Shown in pieces: positions 44,769-56,652 of a DNA stretch of 64,000 nucleotides. The number at the start of each line of letters is the position of its first letter. The first letter of the stretch is position 1. Position numbers and translations under genes: made by a program. This DNA comes from Bryum argenteum (taxonomy: Eukaryota > Streptophyta > Bryopsida > Bryales > Bryaceae). Location: NCBI GenBank assembly GCA_037043015.1, contig CM073330.1, positions 14,340,512 through 14,404,511 on the forward strand, read 5' to 3'. The notes under the pieces are model-generated. The model made no database searches. It worked only from the letters and a program-made list of their open reading frames with translations, and was not told where the DNA came from.

Positions 44769-45281
44769 ATGGCCGAAGGAGTGAATGGCGATGTGGTAGA
44801 GATAGTGGAGGACCCGATAGACATGGCCAAGTACGTGGACAAGGTGCGCGACGCAGGGGCAGGCGCCATATCCACATTCCTCGGCACAACGCGGGACACG
44901 TTCGAGGAGAAGAAGGTAGTGGAGCTTCGGTACGAGGCGTACACAGCCATGGCGCTGGAGCAGCTGCGGCGGATTTGCAACTCCGCGCGGGCCAAGTGGG
45001 AGCTCACGAGGATCGCCATCGTGCACCGCATCGGCGTGGTGGGGATTGGGGAGGCGAGTGTTCTCGTGGCCGTCTCGTCCGTGCACCGCAAAGAATCGCT
45101 CCATGCTTGCGAGTTCCTCATCGATGAGCTCAAAGCTTCTGTTCCCATCTGGAAGAAGGAAGTTTACGAGGATTCCGGCGCTGCTTGGAAGCAGAATCCC
45201 GAGTTTCTGACGCGGAATTCGATCGAGACGACGCCGACGACGACCACCACCACTGACGCTCCTCATGCCCCTAAAGATTAG
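44769..45281 (+). CDS. Molybdopterin synthase large (catalytic) subunit, MoaE/MOCS2B/CNX6 type
   Basis: Single-exon, 170-residue protein. It transfers sulfur from the MoaD-type small subunit to cPMP to make molybdopterin, in the cytosol. The start ATG at 44769 (MAEGVNGDVVEIVEDP) is chosen over an upstream GTG. Family blocks in order: GAGAISTFLGTTRDTF, LRYEAYTAMALEQL, IVHRIGVVGIGEASVLVAVS, SSVHRKESLHACEFLIDELK, ASVPIWKKEVYEDSGAAW. Both active-site lysines expected from E. coli MoaE (the one ending IDELK and the one in IWKKE) are present. The Thr-rich C-terminal tail (TTTTTTDAPH) is extra. The coding GC content is much higher than the surroundings. Stop is TAG. Confidence 0.95.
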   Translation: MAEGVNGDVVEIVEDPIDMAKYVDKVRDAGAGAISTFLGTTRDTFEEKKVVELRYEAYTAMALEQLRRICNSARAKWELTRIAIVHRIGVVGIGEASVLVAVSSVHRKESLHACEFLIDELKASVPIWKKEVYEDSGAAWKQNPEFLTRNSIETTPTTTTTTDAPHAPKD

Positions 45282-45289
45282 TCTTCTTC

Positions 45290-46700
45290 TCTACACTCCG
45301 GGCTTGCTCTCTACTCATTCATCCTCACATTCATTGTAAGGTTTTACGTGCTCAATAATGGGCATGTTGCAAACACGCAATTTGTGGAGGTGGGCGAAGC
45401 AAGTAGGGAATTGGACTTGTTTGAATCACCTTCTTCGAAGCCTTCTTAGATACATTATCAAATTTAGAAGTTGGACTTGTAGGTGTTCCTTAGGTGGCGC
45501 AATCTAGAATGTTCACAATAAGTGTATCAAAAATTAGCCTTTGAAGCTATTATGTACCTCATGTATGACTAGCAAAATCATTAAGGTTTCTCACAATAGT
45601 GCAAACCATCGTACAAATCTAGTAACATGATCACTTGTGTAATTTGGAAGTATATAAATCACTGCACCTTAGGCATGATTTTGGAGTAGTTCTTTGCATA
45701 GACTTCACCCAAACGATATTTGAAACCAACATGTATGTTGAAAGTATGCATTGGGAAAACTAGTAGGATTCATGCCTTCACATTGTGAGTGCAAGATCTT
45801 TTGTGGATGTTTTTTCAATGTATGCCTTCTCTTCAGTAATAGAGGAGTGGCTCATTCTTTTTGAAAACATAACCAAGGTCTCACAAATGTAACTATGTGA
45901 ACTAGTGAGGTTAGAAGTGAACACTACATATAATGTTTGTGAAACTAGTGCCGTTGAAATACACTATACGAACAAACTGAGCAAATTAGTAAGTATACAT
46001 AGAACTTCAATCAAGGAAAAATAGGAAGAGAATGACCACCTATTTAAATTCCAAAAATGTAAACTATATATTCCATAGCTTTTCACACATTTAGGGTGAC
46101 TGTTGTTTATCACAATCATGTCTTGCGAAGAATAGACAACACCATGAAAAGTGCAACAAAAATCCAAAGAATCTGACCTAAGGTTACTTCACCACACTCA
46201 ACATGAAATTTCATCGTAATGCTCTTTGATATATACATTGTCATCATTGGATAATGAGAATCAATTAACAAATTTTAAATGATCAACACCTAACTGGATG
46301 ATGTCATTTTTGTCAAGCACGGGACAACAAGTGACCCACCACTTCACTTTTCTGTTGAGGAGGTCCTCAACAAATAAAGTTTGAGTAATCTTCACTCACA
46401 GGTACACAATAGTTTCTCCATAAGACAATAGCATGTACTCATTGCAAACATGATAGGGTATCACATTTTAGGAACACCTATATTTCCAACTTCAAAAATT
46501 GAGAACCCATTAGAGAAGAGTCTCAAAATGATGATTCCACTTGCTCTAGCTTTCTACTAATTCTCTCCATGCACAAAAATTGCCTGAACTGGAAACATCC
46601 TGTTAAATTTCCCCGTGCCGAAAACTGGTCACCTTACTATAAACAATGGAATGAAACTCCACAATGACTTCGACGGACATACGGAAAACATGCAATGCCT
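45290..46700. other. intergenic, nothing recognised
   Basis: AT-rich spacer between the MoaE gene and the S1-type gene on the opposite strand. No exon, repeat array or terminal inverted repeat seen. Confidence 0.35.
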
Positions 46701-46707
46701 GAATGAG

Positions 46708-47175
46708 CTAGGAATTCTCCAACCAAGGCTCCATGAGGACCCACTCCTCAGCCTCACCGTCGTCTTCGGTTTCGACGATGAGCGCAGTCCAAATGCCGTC
46801 GGCGCAGACCTTGTAGCTACACTGGCCACGGTTGCAGCAGACGGGACGATCAGCATGGTGGCTCCCCTTCCACACCGCGAACTCCTGCTTCCATTCCCTC
46901 CACAGGAACGAGCATGTGAAGAGCGTTCTTCCGAAGATGTTGGGGTGGAATGCCCAGTAGTAATTCGATCCGCCCGGGAACGATATCGCGCCGAAGTCCG
47001 TCTCCCGCGACCAGCAGTGCATCACCACCGGCTCATTCATCGCGTTCAGTATATCCACCGACGCCCCCGTCGGATCTTTGAAAATTTCCACCGACACCTC
47101 GGACGCCTCACCCACCACTATCATGCCCAGCATCAGCATCGAAATCCGTCGAACCGAATGCTGGTGATGATTCAT
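46708..47175 (-). CDS. S1-type secreted protein (plant self-incompatibility protein S1 family)
   Basis: Intact 155-residue frame from ATG 47175. An N-terminal hydrophobic segment (ISMLMLGMIVVGEA) is a likely signal peptide. Family pattern is clear: VDILNAMNEPVVMHCWSRET, DFGAISFPGGSNYYWAFHPN, FGRTLFTCSFLWREWKQEF, then a Cys-rich VCCNRGQCSYKVCADGIW. S1 proteins are small secreted beta-sandwich proteins of plants; those outside poppies have mostly unknown roles. The two diagnostic Cys of the HC..S and C.....W blocks are kept. The end is acidic (ETEDDGEAEEW). The gene is single-exon with higher GC than its flanks. Confidence 0.85.
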   Translation of the reverse strand: MNHHQHSVRRISMLMLGMIVVGEASEVSVEIFKDPTGASVDILNAMNEPVVMHCWSRETDFGAISFPGGSNYYWAFHPNIFGRTLFTCSFLWREWKQEFAVWKGSHHADRPVCCNRGQCSYKVCADGIWTALIVETEDDGEAEEWVLMEPWLENS

Positions 47176-47637
47176 GATTCCGGTGACGGATTTGAAAAAG
47201 TAGTGTTGATTTGGGAGCGTCTTCCGATGTGGGTGAAGTCAAAGAGAGATGTTTGTTGGAGGTAGCCTACGATTTCGGCACTTCGTCGATCACGAGGAAT
47301 ATGTGGTGGTGGGTAGAGGAATATGATGGTGGTGGGTAGGTATTTGGATTTCATTTCTCTCTCAAGTGGCATAGTAGAACAACAAGGACGATTGAGTTGT
47401 TAGAGGGATGTACAAGATGAATCACAATTGTATCGTTGACTTAGGTTGATTTTTTGAGAGGATCTTCGTGTTGTAAGAAACAACCAGATATTTTAGTTTT
47501 TTGCATTTTAAATGTCTGTGCGTCTGTTCTTCAAGTGCTCTTTACATTGCAAAGTGTATGTGGTAAAATTTGCAAAGCCAAATAAATTGCAACTCTAAAA
47601 CCTTTAGGTTCCAAGTTCAAAATTTTAAAACCTAAAG

Positions 47638-47760
47638 GTGATTTGGTTATATGCATGTTTCTAAAAAAATTCTAAAATTCTAAAATCTTCATCTAAAATA
47701 TTTTTAGTCTTTAATGGACTTATTTTTATTTTTTTAGAAACATGCATATAACCAAATCAC
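47638..47760. mobile_element. 123-bp hairpin MITE
   Basis: Perfect or near-perfect inverted arms of about 32 bp: GTGATTTGGTTATATGCATG then TTTCTAAAAAAAT on the left, and its reverse complement ending at 47760. The AT-rich loop has a second short inverted word. No coding frame; superfamily not assigned. Confidence 0.7.
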
Positions 47761-47769
47761 TATTTAAGT

Positions 47770-48640
47770 TAGGAAGGCACCCAAGTTAAAAAGTATACCA
47801 ATTTTACAAGGTTAGCCTCCAAATGTTTCAAGTACAATCTTTATGATGCGTTAAAGAGCTTGGGAGACAAACTTTGGAAGTTATGTTTTTTCAAATAGTA
47901 AACATTCAACCGTCAATTTTTGGCGAAGTTATTAAAATTTTGTCTTAGGTATAAGAACTTACGGTTGGAAGTTTGATAAAAGGGAAAATAAATTGGTTCA
48001 AACCCTATGGAGTGCATAGAGTTAGAAAATCATGGTATTAAGGTTTTAAGCTTCCAAAAATACACAAAGACTGTTAGGGGTTAATAACGTGCATTATTCT
48101 AGTTATCATCTAGTTACCGATGTGATTTAATTTGAGATTCCATTCTCGTCAATACAATTAAATCCATAATCAAGCTTTGAAGGCTTAAGTGATCCATAGT
48201 CCCTTTCTAAATAGTATAATATCTATACTTAGTATTATTGGAATATTTGAATGATTCTTACACAATACAATAAATACATTTGTTTATATGGAATCTAAAT
48301 GAAAAGAATCAATTAAGCTTGTCAAAGTATCGGTGTAAAAAATATTGAGAGAACCAATAGACTTTGGTTTTTTAACCAAAGTTGGTTATGTTAACTTCAA
48401 AAATTATAAATGAAGATATCTCTTCAAGTGTATACATGGTTTTGTAATTGGTCAAGAGATTCTAGGTTTTGAACACTTCAAGAATTTGGGCATCTATCAT
48501 TTTCATTACTATCAATACCAACTAGGATGATCAAACTAGACCAAATTTAATATTGTTCTTTTTTTCTTCAGTTATCTAAATTTTAGTTGGGATCCGTACT
48601 ATATGCATCCTTATTGATATCTATATGCAAATTATATCTA
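47770..48640. other. intergenic, nothing recognised
   Basis: AT-rich spacer downstream of the two-exon gene on the minus strand. No exon or repeat supported. Confidence 0.3.
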
Positions 48641-48641
48641 A

Positions 48642-50723
48642 TTACTGATTTTCATCAATCCAATTACCATCCAAAATCTCATCATGACTATTTATAGTTT
48701 GATCAAAACTTGCCAAATTTGTACTTGGAATTTTATTTGATGATTTTTCAATGTTATCAACAACAATGTTTGTTGTATTTTCTATCTCTATATTGATATT
48801 TGTAGGTAAATGACTTATATTATTTAACACCATTTTACTTGGTGGTTTTAATTCATCATCTATCTGAGGACTAATATTACTGTAATTGGTAGTTGTTCTT
48901 GTACCCTCTCTACCCTTATCAAATACCTCCAAGAATTCAACATTGTCAACTTGGATATCATATTTATTGTCACTAAGTATACCTATAACTCCATTATTTC
49001 TTTTAATTCTATCTTCACTAGTTGGACCTATTTCATTTTCAAGGTCTAAACTATCACTATTTTTATATTCGTGATGTGCACTTCTAAGTTCATTAGAAGT
49101 ATTATCCATATTTAGTGATTCTTCCAAAATGAAATTATTCACTTGACCCTTTGCGCTTGATAAATTATCAAACAAATTATCTATCAATTGATTTTTGTGG
49201 TTGTTTTCAATTCTTTCTCCAATATCATTGATAAGAGAATTTTGAACCACATAACAAGTATCAGTGAAACTTGCGTCCTTTTCTTCAAAATTTGATGCAA
49301 GGTCATTCAAACAATGATTGTTATCATTGCTACTTTGAACTTCCATATTTGTTTTTGTGGTGCTACCATCTACATAACAATTTGTAATTGAAGGTGTTTT
49401 CTCAATGTCAAGACTTTCATTTAAGTAGGTGTGTGGTTTATCTTGAACTTTTTCATTTGATCTATCTATCATTGCAGTTCCAAATGTGATTGTATAAGAA
49501 CGATGATTCCAATCATTTGAATCGATGTTTAGATCTACATTGTTATTGATTTTTCTTTCATCATCTCCTAAAATTTGACTAAATTGCCTCTTGTTGTAAT
49601 TATTTTCTAGGTCTTTAACTACTTCAGCACCAATACCAATAGGTTCATCATTTTCAAAACCTAAAGAATTTTCTAACGAAGATTTGTTGTCGATTTCTTT
49701 GTAAGGGTGATCGTGTGGTTCATGAGTTTGTGGCTTGGAACCTTCTCCATACATTGTTGTTGGATTTTTCAAGGAAATTTGTTCTTCTGTAGAATTCTTG
49801 TCATCTAGCCACCCTTCTACAATTGCAATTATGTCTCAACATAAATCTTATACAACATAATATCATATTCAAGATTTTTCTTAACAAGAATTAGAAAGTT
49901 TTCTAAGTACAAAAATTCATGACATATTTGAAGTACTGACAACCGTATCAAACATACACATGAAAGTTTTTATCCAACAAAGGTGATAAGGAATTAATGA
50001 GTTAGCAATCAAAATCATGTGCAAATCTATCTACTAGAGAATTAAAATTTTAATTTTGTATCAGTTTTGAGTAATTTAAAAGGAAACCAATCTTGGAGAT
50101 TGAATAATTGCGATTTATGATGACTTTTTTACCATATCTAAATCGTAACAATTTAGGAAGATCATAATATCAAAATGACTACCTATAATCCTATATGATC
50201 ATATTAGCATACCTCGCTCACCACCATTTGATCCTATGGATTCATGATCTACAACTTCCAAATCTTCATGAAGGCTCAAAAGGTTTGATGATTTTTCATT
50301 TTTATATAACCAATATTGTAGATCATAGTATACCTCACTGATTATCTCATTTATCAAATTATAATTAATTTCTAACGAAGACAATACGTGAGCGTAACAT
50401 TTATCAAAAAATGTAATAACATCTTTATCTAAATGATCATTTTCATATGGAACATTTGAAAAATCTTTTATGAGGAAATAAAAGGACAAAAACAATAAGG
50501 CAACAACGACAATATAAACAATCCTTTTTGTAGGGAAACATATTGTTGCCCTAGGAGTATTTTGATTTGACTTTCTAGACAATATTTTCTTTTCTAAACC
50601 ATAAGAATTCTCTGCTTCTATTTTATTTTCTATTTGGTTCTCGCGATCCTCTTTATTTTTATTTTCAATGTTTTTTTCAATCTTCTCAATTACTTCATCA
50701 ATGATTTTTGCTTCAATTGCCAT
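48642..50723 (-). CDS. Single-pass membrane protein with long Asn/Asp-rich tail, unknown function
   Basis: Two exons with matching phase 1: 50723-50213 (start MAIEAKIIDEVIEKIEKN, donor CGAG|GTATGC) and 49816-48642 (acceptor AATTGTAG, stop TAA), giving about 561 residues. The N-terminal 60 residues are a charged coiled-coil-like stretch (EKIEKNIENKNKEDREN), followed by a basic flank and one transmembrane helix (IVYIVVVALLFLSFYFLI). After the helix come about 80 residues with hydrophobic pattern (CYAHVLSSLEINYNLINEII) and then a ~390-residue low-complexity region rich in Asn, Asp, Ser and Glu. No known domain is recognised. Codon use is strongly AT-biased, unlike the GC-rich MoaE and S1 genes. 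The long uninterrupted frame and exact splice junction support a real gene. Confidence 0.55.
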
Positions 50724-50839
50724 ATTATTATATATTTTCCATCCCAATATTTTTTGAATTTTGTATTTAATCTTTGAATATCTTGAGGTTAATTCCAATC
50801 TTAAATAAAAATTATTAAAAGAATAATTTTCTTTCAAAC

Positions 50840-51280
50840 CTATACTAAATTATGATGAATCTATATAATATTCTCTTATTTTTGAATATGTGAAAATTAT
50901 CAAGTATAAAGCAACAAACAAAGAAGAAAATAAAAGGTAAAAAAGTAAGAAACTAATCAAAACCGTCTACTCAGTATTTGTGTACATCTATGTTGTATAT
51001 TTGAGACTACACGTAAGAATTAGCTTACACATATTATTATTTTTAATTAAGGTGTCCTTTAGCAAAGGTTGTATCTCTCGGTATAAACTTCAATTATATA
51101 TTTGTAAAAAACTTATATGAGTTTATCCATTAGATTTTTAAAAATGACTTCTAATTGGATGTATGATATTTTATTATTTTAAAAAAGAAAAAAAAAAAAA
51201 TCCAATCGAAAGAAATCCATATGTGATTCATAGATAAAAGCAGATTTTAGCATTAATTCACATGTAGAGTTTATTCTAGA
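50840..51280. other. intergenic, nothing recognised
   Basis: AT-rich upstream flank of the membrane-protein gene; includes an A-rich tract at about 51180-51200. Confidence 0.3.
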
Positions 51281-51289
51281 AATCTACTA

Positions 51290-51800
51290 GTAGGTCTCCA
51301 ACGTTGCCATGCCCACTTAATTGCATTGACCATGCCCTCTTGTTTTTGTGTTAGATTCAAAATTAGTTCATTTTTAAAAATCTCTTGGAAAATCAATATC
51401 TCAAGGTCTGTCAACTTGATTTGTAATCTGATCATTGCTCCATCTCCACAAACAACCTGCTTCCTTCGACTCCTCATGCGCCCCAATGTGATTGTCGGTG
51501 TCCGAGATTATAGTCTCACATATGTAACATACCATATGCCTTATGTAATAGACTAGTAAGCCCTCGCGGCATTGCCATGCCTACTTAATGACTGACAATG
51601 CCCATCTTGTTTTTTTGCTAGATCTAAAATTTGGTCATTTTTGTAATTTTTGGTGATTTGGAAGCTATAATTACTTGGAAAATTCAATCTCTCGGGATCC
51701 GTCTGCCCAATTTATGATCTGATCATTGCATGTACCTCTACAAAAAAACCCGCTTCCAACGACACCTCATGCAACATGATCTAAGTGGCAGTTCCTAATC
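51290..51800. repeat. Dispersed ~240-bp repeat, two units
   Basis: Two diverged units starting CCTCGCGGCATTGCCATGCC / TCCAACGTTGCCATGCCC and ending CCTCATGCGCCCCAATGTG / CACCTCATGCAACATGATC, the same family as 36925-37340. Internal words ATCTGATCATTGC and TTGGAAAATCAATCTC recur. Confidence 0.6.
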
Positions 51801-52389
51801 ATAAAAATCACTCGCAAAACAAAACAGACAAACTATCTACCCTATGTAAACGATACTCCCTTTGTCTCAAAAAAGCATCTTGATATGTTAAAAATGGTTG
51901 ATTTTCCAGATGGTCTAGATTAGATCTTAATATAGTTGAATAAGGTTTGGATGGTCTAAATAACTAATTAATATCAAATCTTGATATCATTGTGAGACGG
52001 GTGTGTGAACCAAATCATGGTATTTTAGTGAGAAAAAGGGAGTACCTCCTATGATTTACCTTCCTATTTTTCTATTTTTATGATAATTATGTTTTGTATC
52101 ATTTCTAAGTAAATTATGAACAAAATAGTATAATCGTATTACAATGGTGTACATATGATAAGTTCTATATAAACTACAGATTAAAAAATCAAAAAATAAT
52201 CCTTAAGAGTGCAATATTGGGGATTAATAATTTACATGAAGGTTGAGAATATCCAAGACGCCCTTGTTATTCTATTCAAAGCAATATTTGATTTGGTTTC
52301 CTAAAACATAACATTATCTCTGATTTGGAAAATAACGATTAATTTTTATACAATGATTTTTTTGGTAATTTTATTCTAAGGTTGAATTA

Positions 52390-52760
52390 TCATTTTAATG
52401 TGAAGGTTTCCGGCCCTGAGGAGTGTGAAGGGGAGATTTGGGCATGCAAGCAAAGAGATAAAGACAAAGTTGTTAGCGTCAGATTAGCACAATAAATGAC
52501 ATATCTCGTGAGTGTGTGAGTGACATTATGATCTTGGCGACCACCGGTCAGATTGGGGTGCATGAAGTGTTGTTGAAAGTGGGTTTCTGTAGAGGTGCAA
52601 GCAACAATCAGATTGTGGATCGGGTCCAAGATATTGAATTTCAGAGTATTAATGGCCTTCAAAACACCGGAAAATACAACAATGACCTAATTTATATTTA
52701 GCAGATAAAGAAGATGGGCATGGTCATAGTATTTAAGTTGGCGTGGCATCGCTACAAGGG
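52390..52760 (-). repeat. Dispersed ~240-bp repeat, inverted copy
   Basis: Reverse-complement relative of 51290-51800: GGGGTGCATGAAGTGTTGTT, GGTTTCTGTAGAGGTGCAAG, CAATCAGATTGTGGATCGGG and GATGGGCATGGTCATAG match in order. Open frames here are incidental. Confidence 0.55.
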
Positions 52761-52769
52761 CACACAAGT

Positions 52770-55700
52770 TGGAATGAAAAGCACAATGAGGTTACAGATG
52801 TGAATGTCATGGTCGTTTAAGCACAATGTTTATTTACAAAATCCTCAAAAGAAATTCAAAAGACTTGTTAATACATTGAGTGATGAGTGTAATATCAACA
52901 TTTAACCCAAAAAATAAAAATAAAAAAATGAAATATCCCATATACACATCAAAGTAGCCCATCTTACAAGACAATTGAGCAACTTGGACTAGAAAGTTGT
53001 CCAAGAGGTCTACCTCCATGATTGACATAAGAGGTGTAGTTTTAAATTAGTGTGAGCTGCCTAATATTCTTACAACAAAGGTGATGAATGACATATCCTT
53101 GAAAAACTAGAAAAAAATCATAGCAAGTATCATAATTAGTATCGGTGCTTCAATTGAGGAGGAATGCAACATACTAACGATGGTCAACACGTGAAGCATT
53201 CATAGTAATTTGTTGACTGCTTTACGAATGGATAAATATGCTTATCTATGAAGGCTCATCAGTTGTATAGTCTTTTTTTTATATATGATGTGTATTGTAG
53301 GCACGTCAACATCGCAATATTAAATAGGAAATCTCTTAGGTGCTTAAGACATGCATAAAGTAAGTGGTGATATTGAAATAGTCATTAGATATATTACAAC
53401 CATATTTTATGACTTTTGTTTTTATCGCAATTGTAACATATGTTTCCTACAAGCTATGATTGTTATTGTTAGTAAAAAAAAGTTGTTAGATCTAAATAAA
53501 GAATTACAACAAATGAAGGGATAAGAGTGTTGGTTATTGCAATATTTGTATGTGTTTGGTAACTCCATTAATGAGAGAATAAAATATCATAAAATAAACA
53601 ATACTGACCCAAATTATCGTTTTGAACTTTGTCTTCATTATTTTCTTCTTCCTTCAAAATTTTATATTAATTGTATGTGCTACTATCTATAAATTAGTTT
53701 AAAGTCAATTTTGAGCTTTCTTGTGATTTAGGAGCTAGAACATGGTTCTAATAAAAACATAATTGTTGAAGAATATTTATGGAATCATTTACATCAATCC
53801 TCTCAATTTGTAAAGTTTACTTCTCTAAGAAATACAATTAAATGCAAAATGGACCGGTTATGTTCTACATCTCATTATTTTGAGGAGATTAATTGTGGAG
53901 TTTTTATTCATGCGCTATTTACTATTATTGTTAGTTTCTTAGGGTTAAATGTGCACGTAATAAACTTTTCTACTATATATGTGACCCAAACTTTTGGTTC
54001 TCAAAAATAAAAATAAAAATCACCCTTGAGACATTTTAAAGCCTAGATTACAAAATTTAGAAAGCTGAATACAAGACTTAATTAGTGAATTTATCAACAA
54101 CTTATATTATCGTTTGATATACTGTCAAGAGTTCCTTACATCAACCTATTTTTTACAAAATGTTATCAACTTATCATCATTTCACCATACATTCACATAT
54201 TGCTACTTACAATGCTTTCCAATATCAAAGGGAACATATTCATTGAAATCATTTAAGTTTTAGTTTGTCAAGTAATAGGGTATATAAAGACTCTATTAGG
54301 AGGTTACAAAAACTCATCATCTATGCCATGAGAAGATCTTTGTAGATTTTTCCTCCAACCGACCCTTTACCTCCAACTTTTGTCTTACTATTTTCTATCA
54401 ACTACTATCAAGCTTGAAGAAAAGAATACCAATGGCTTTTGGCTTTTCAAAAAAAGTTTAAGAAAGGTAATATTTATAGATGCTAAAAAAACCATTTATT
54501 CAAATATACTCTAATATCAATGAATAAACATGTATTTGTTTGGTTATTTGCACTATTGATAGATATTTTATTTGTTAACATTTTGATTATAAAGTATTTT
54601 ATTATGCACTCCTTTCAAACAAGTGCCACAATTACATGTCACCAATATGTTATGTCAACCTCTTCATTTAGCACCGTAAGGACACTCTACATGAGGGGTC
54701 AAGCGAAAAGCGAAAAAGAGGGCAATAATTCCTCTCATGTCATTGGGTCATTTTTTGAATTTTTAGAAATGGGCCAAACACATGAGAGAAATTGGCCCTC
54801 TGTTGGCCACATGAACAACACAATTTTTTTGTGTTTTTTTTATATTTATTTACCGAATCTAATTATAGGAAGTAATTAGAAATTTGGACACAACATACAC
54901 AATCAAGTATGTCGTGCATTGAATTTAAGAACCAAGATCATCCTAAGTATAAGACAAGTCATTACATTTGTACAATATGCAATCAAATTTAGATGGGTAA
55001 TTTTTGGAATTGTAGTGCTTGAGCTTTGACCAATATCAAAATGTAAGTCTTGAATGATTTTTAGTGTAAAATGCGCTTTTACATTAGAGGCAAACAACAT
55101 TACACTCTTTACATTCAACTTTCATTGGCTATAGACATTGAGATAAGCCTTTCAACAATGAAAATATGTATACACATTCTTTCATGTAGATAAACAAAGA
55201 ACCTTGACTATAGACATCATTTATCTATTGTAGGCTTTTACCTACCTTCCACTATTTTTACATGTAGGAGAGTTTCTTACAAACACAAATCACCTCTTTT
55301 AATTCATATCCTGAATCAAACCTGTAGTCCACCAAAAAGCTTTAGTATAGTGTGACACGTGATTAACCTTTGAAATCTAAATAATGGAATTTTATTCTTT
55401 CACAATATATTTATAAATGTACAAATAAACATAAATATTAAAATATTAAAATAAATATCACGTATCATTCAATGAATATAATATACTATCCTTAGCATGT
55501 AGAAGCTAAGCTAAATGGTATGCACCTCTACTACAAGAGGTGACTAGAATTTCAAGAGTAAATTATACCGATGTGGCATTTATAAAAAAATCCAATCTCT
55601 TTATAAATAAATAATAGCCACTCGATCTTAACACTCTTGGATTCAAGTGCAAACCCTATACTCTCAAGGAAATCAATAAATATCAAATAATTATATTAAA

Positions 55701-56640
55701 TAATAAAGAAAAAGGTCGAACTTAACCTTTGCATTGCAACTCTAAAACCGTATTTTGTACATGTCTTTCCTATAGCAAAATTGTCCTTTCAACCATTACA
55801 ATTGATTGAATGTAGGTCTTGTGTTTAATGGCTGTGGTATATGTAAACATGAGGGTTTCCTACTTCGAGTACAAGCTTGTGTCGCTTTGTCGACATGAAT
55901 ACTTTTACGCCTTGGGTTTGGCAAAAACAAACCTATAATGGGCCAACTTGACGAGCTTGCAATAAAACTTCGCACGTAAGGGGTGATTTTGATAATTAGT
56001 TGTTGTAATTTTCTCACACAAAAAGTTGTAAATATCTTCAACTCAAAGTATAAATGCTTCGCTTCAATTCGGAACCAATGATAAGTTTTTAGTGCCATTA
56101 CTCGACATAACTTGTACGGATATTTTTTAAACCATAGTCGTGCCTGGCTGCCCACGCAATTGGCTCTACAATATAAATTAATGAATTCTTTCCACTTATT
56201 CGCTCAATATGTAAGTATTAATAACCTCTAATTTGAACAAGAAAAATTGTGTCAAAAAACAACAGGTTTAATAAAATCAATATTTATATTCTAAATAGTA
56301 CCATCTATAACCGTGTACTACAACAACTTCTTCTCCGTAAATACACAACTTCAACACATTTATAAAAATAAAAAACATATATGTTGGAAATTTGAGCAAT
56401 ATATTTTTTTTTAAATGATCAATATCAGATGATCATCTCCATACGGTACAACTTCATTTCAATTTTTTTGGTATTATAGATATAAGAATCATACTTGTTA
56501 TAAGTTTGATTTATCAGTAAGAGATATATTCAAAATACTTTCAATACAATGAAAGACATTGTTCAAGTAGATTCCAATTAATTGAATTTTGTAAGGATTA
56601 ATTGATTTTTTAATTATTCTAAAGAATGTCTTAAAATTAT
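52770..56640. other. long AT-rich intergenic stretch
   Basis: No gene supported on either strand. A frame at 56155-55796 (minus) may be a last exon of the CIAPIN1-like gene because it follows an acceptor-like ATTGTAG at 56178, but the phase-consistent reading gives only SQLRGQPGTTMV before a stop. Scattered short exon-like pieces are not convincing. Confidence 0.3.
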
Positions 56641-56652
56641 ACAAAAGATTAC

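Noticed and set aside
54520-54879. 119-codon hydrophobic plus-strand frame
   Set aside because: No domain, no splice context, in strongly AT-rich DNA; chance frame.
55796-56155. Last exon of the CIAPIN1-like gene with a YPYKLC reading
   Set aside because: That reading is out of phase with the preceding exon; the in-phase reading stops after about 12 residues.
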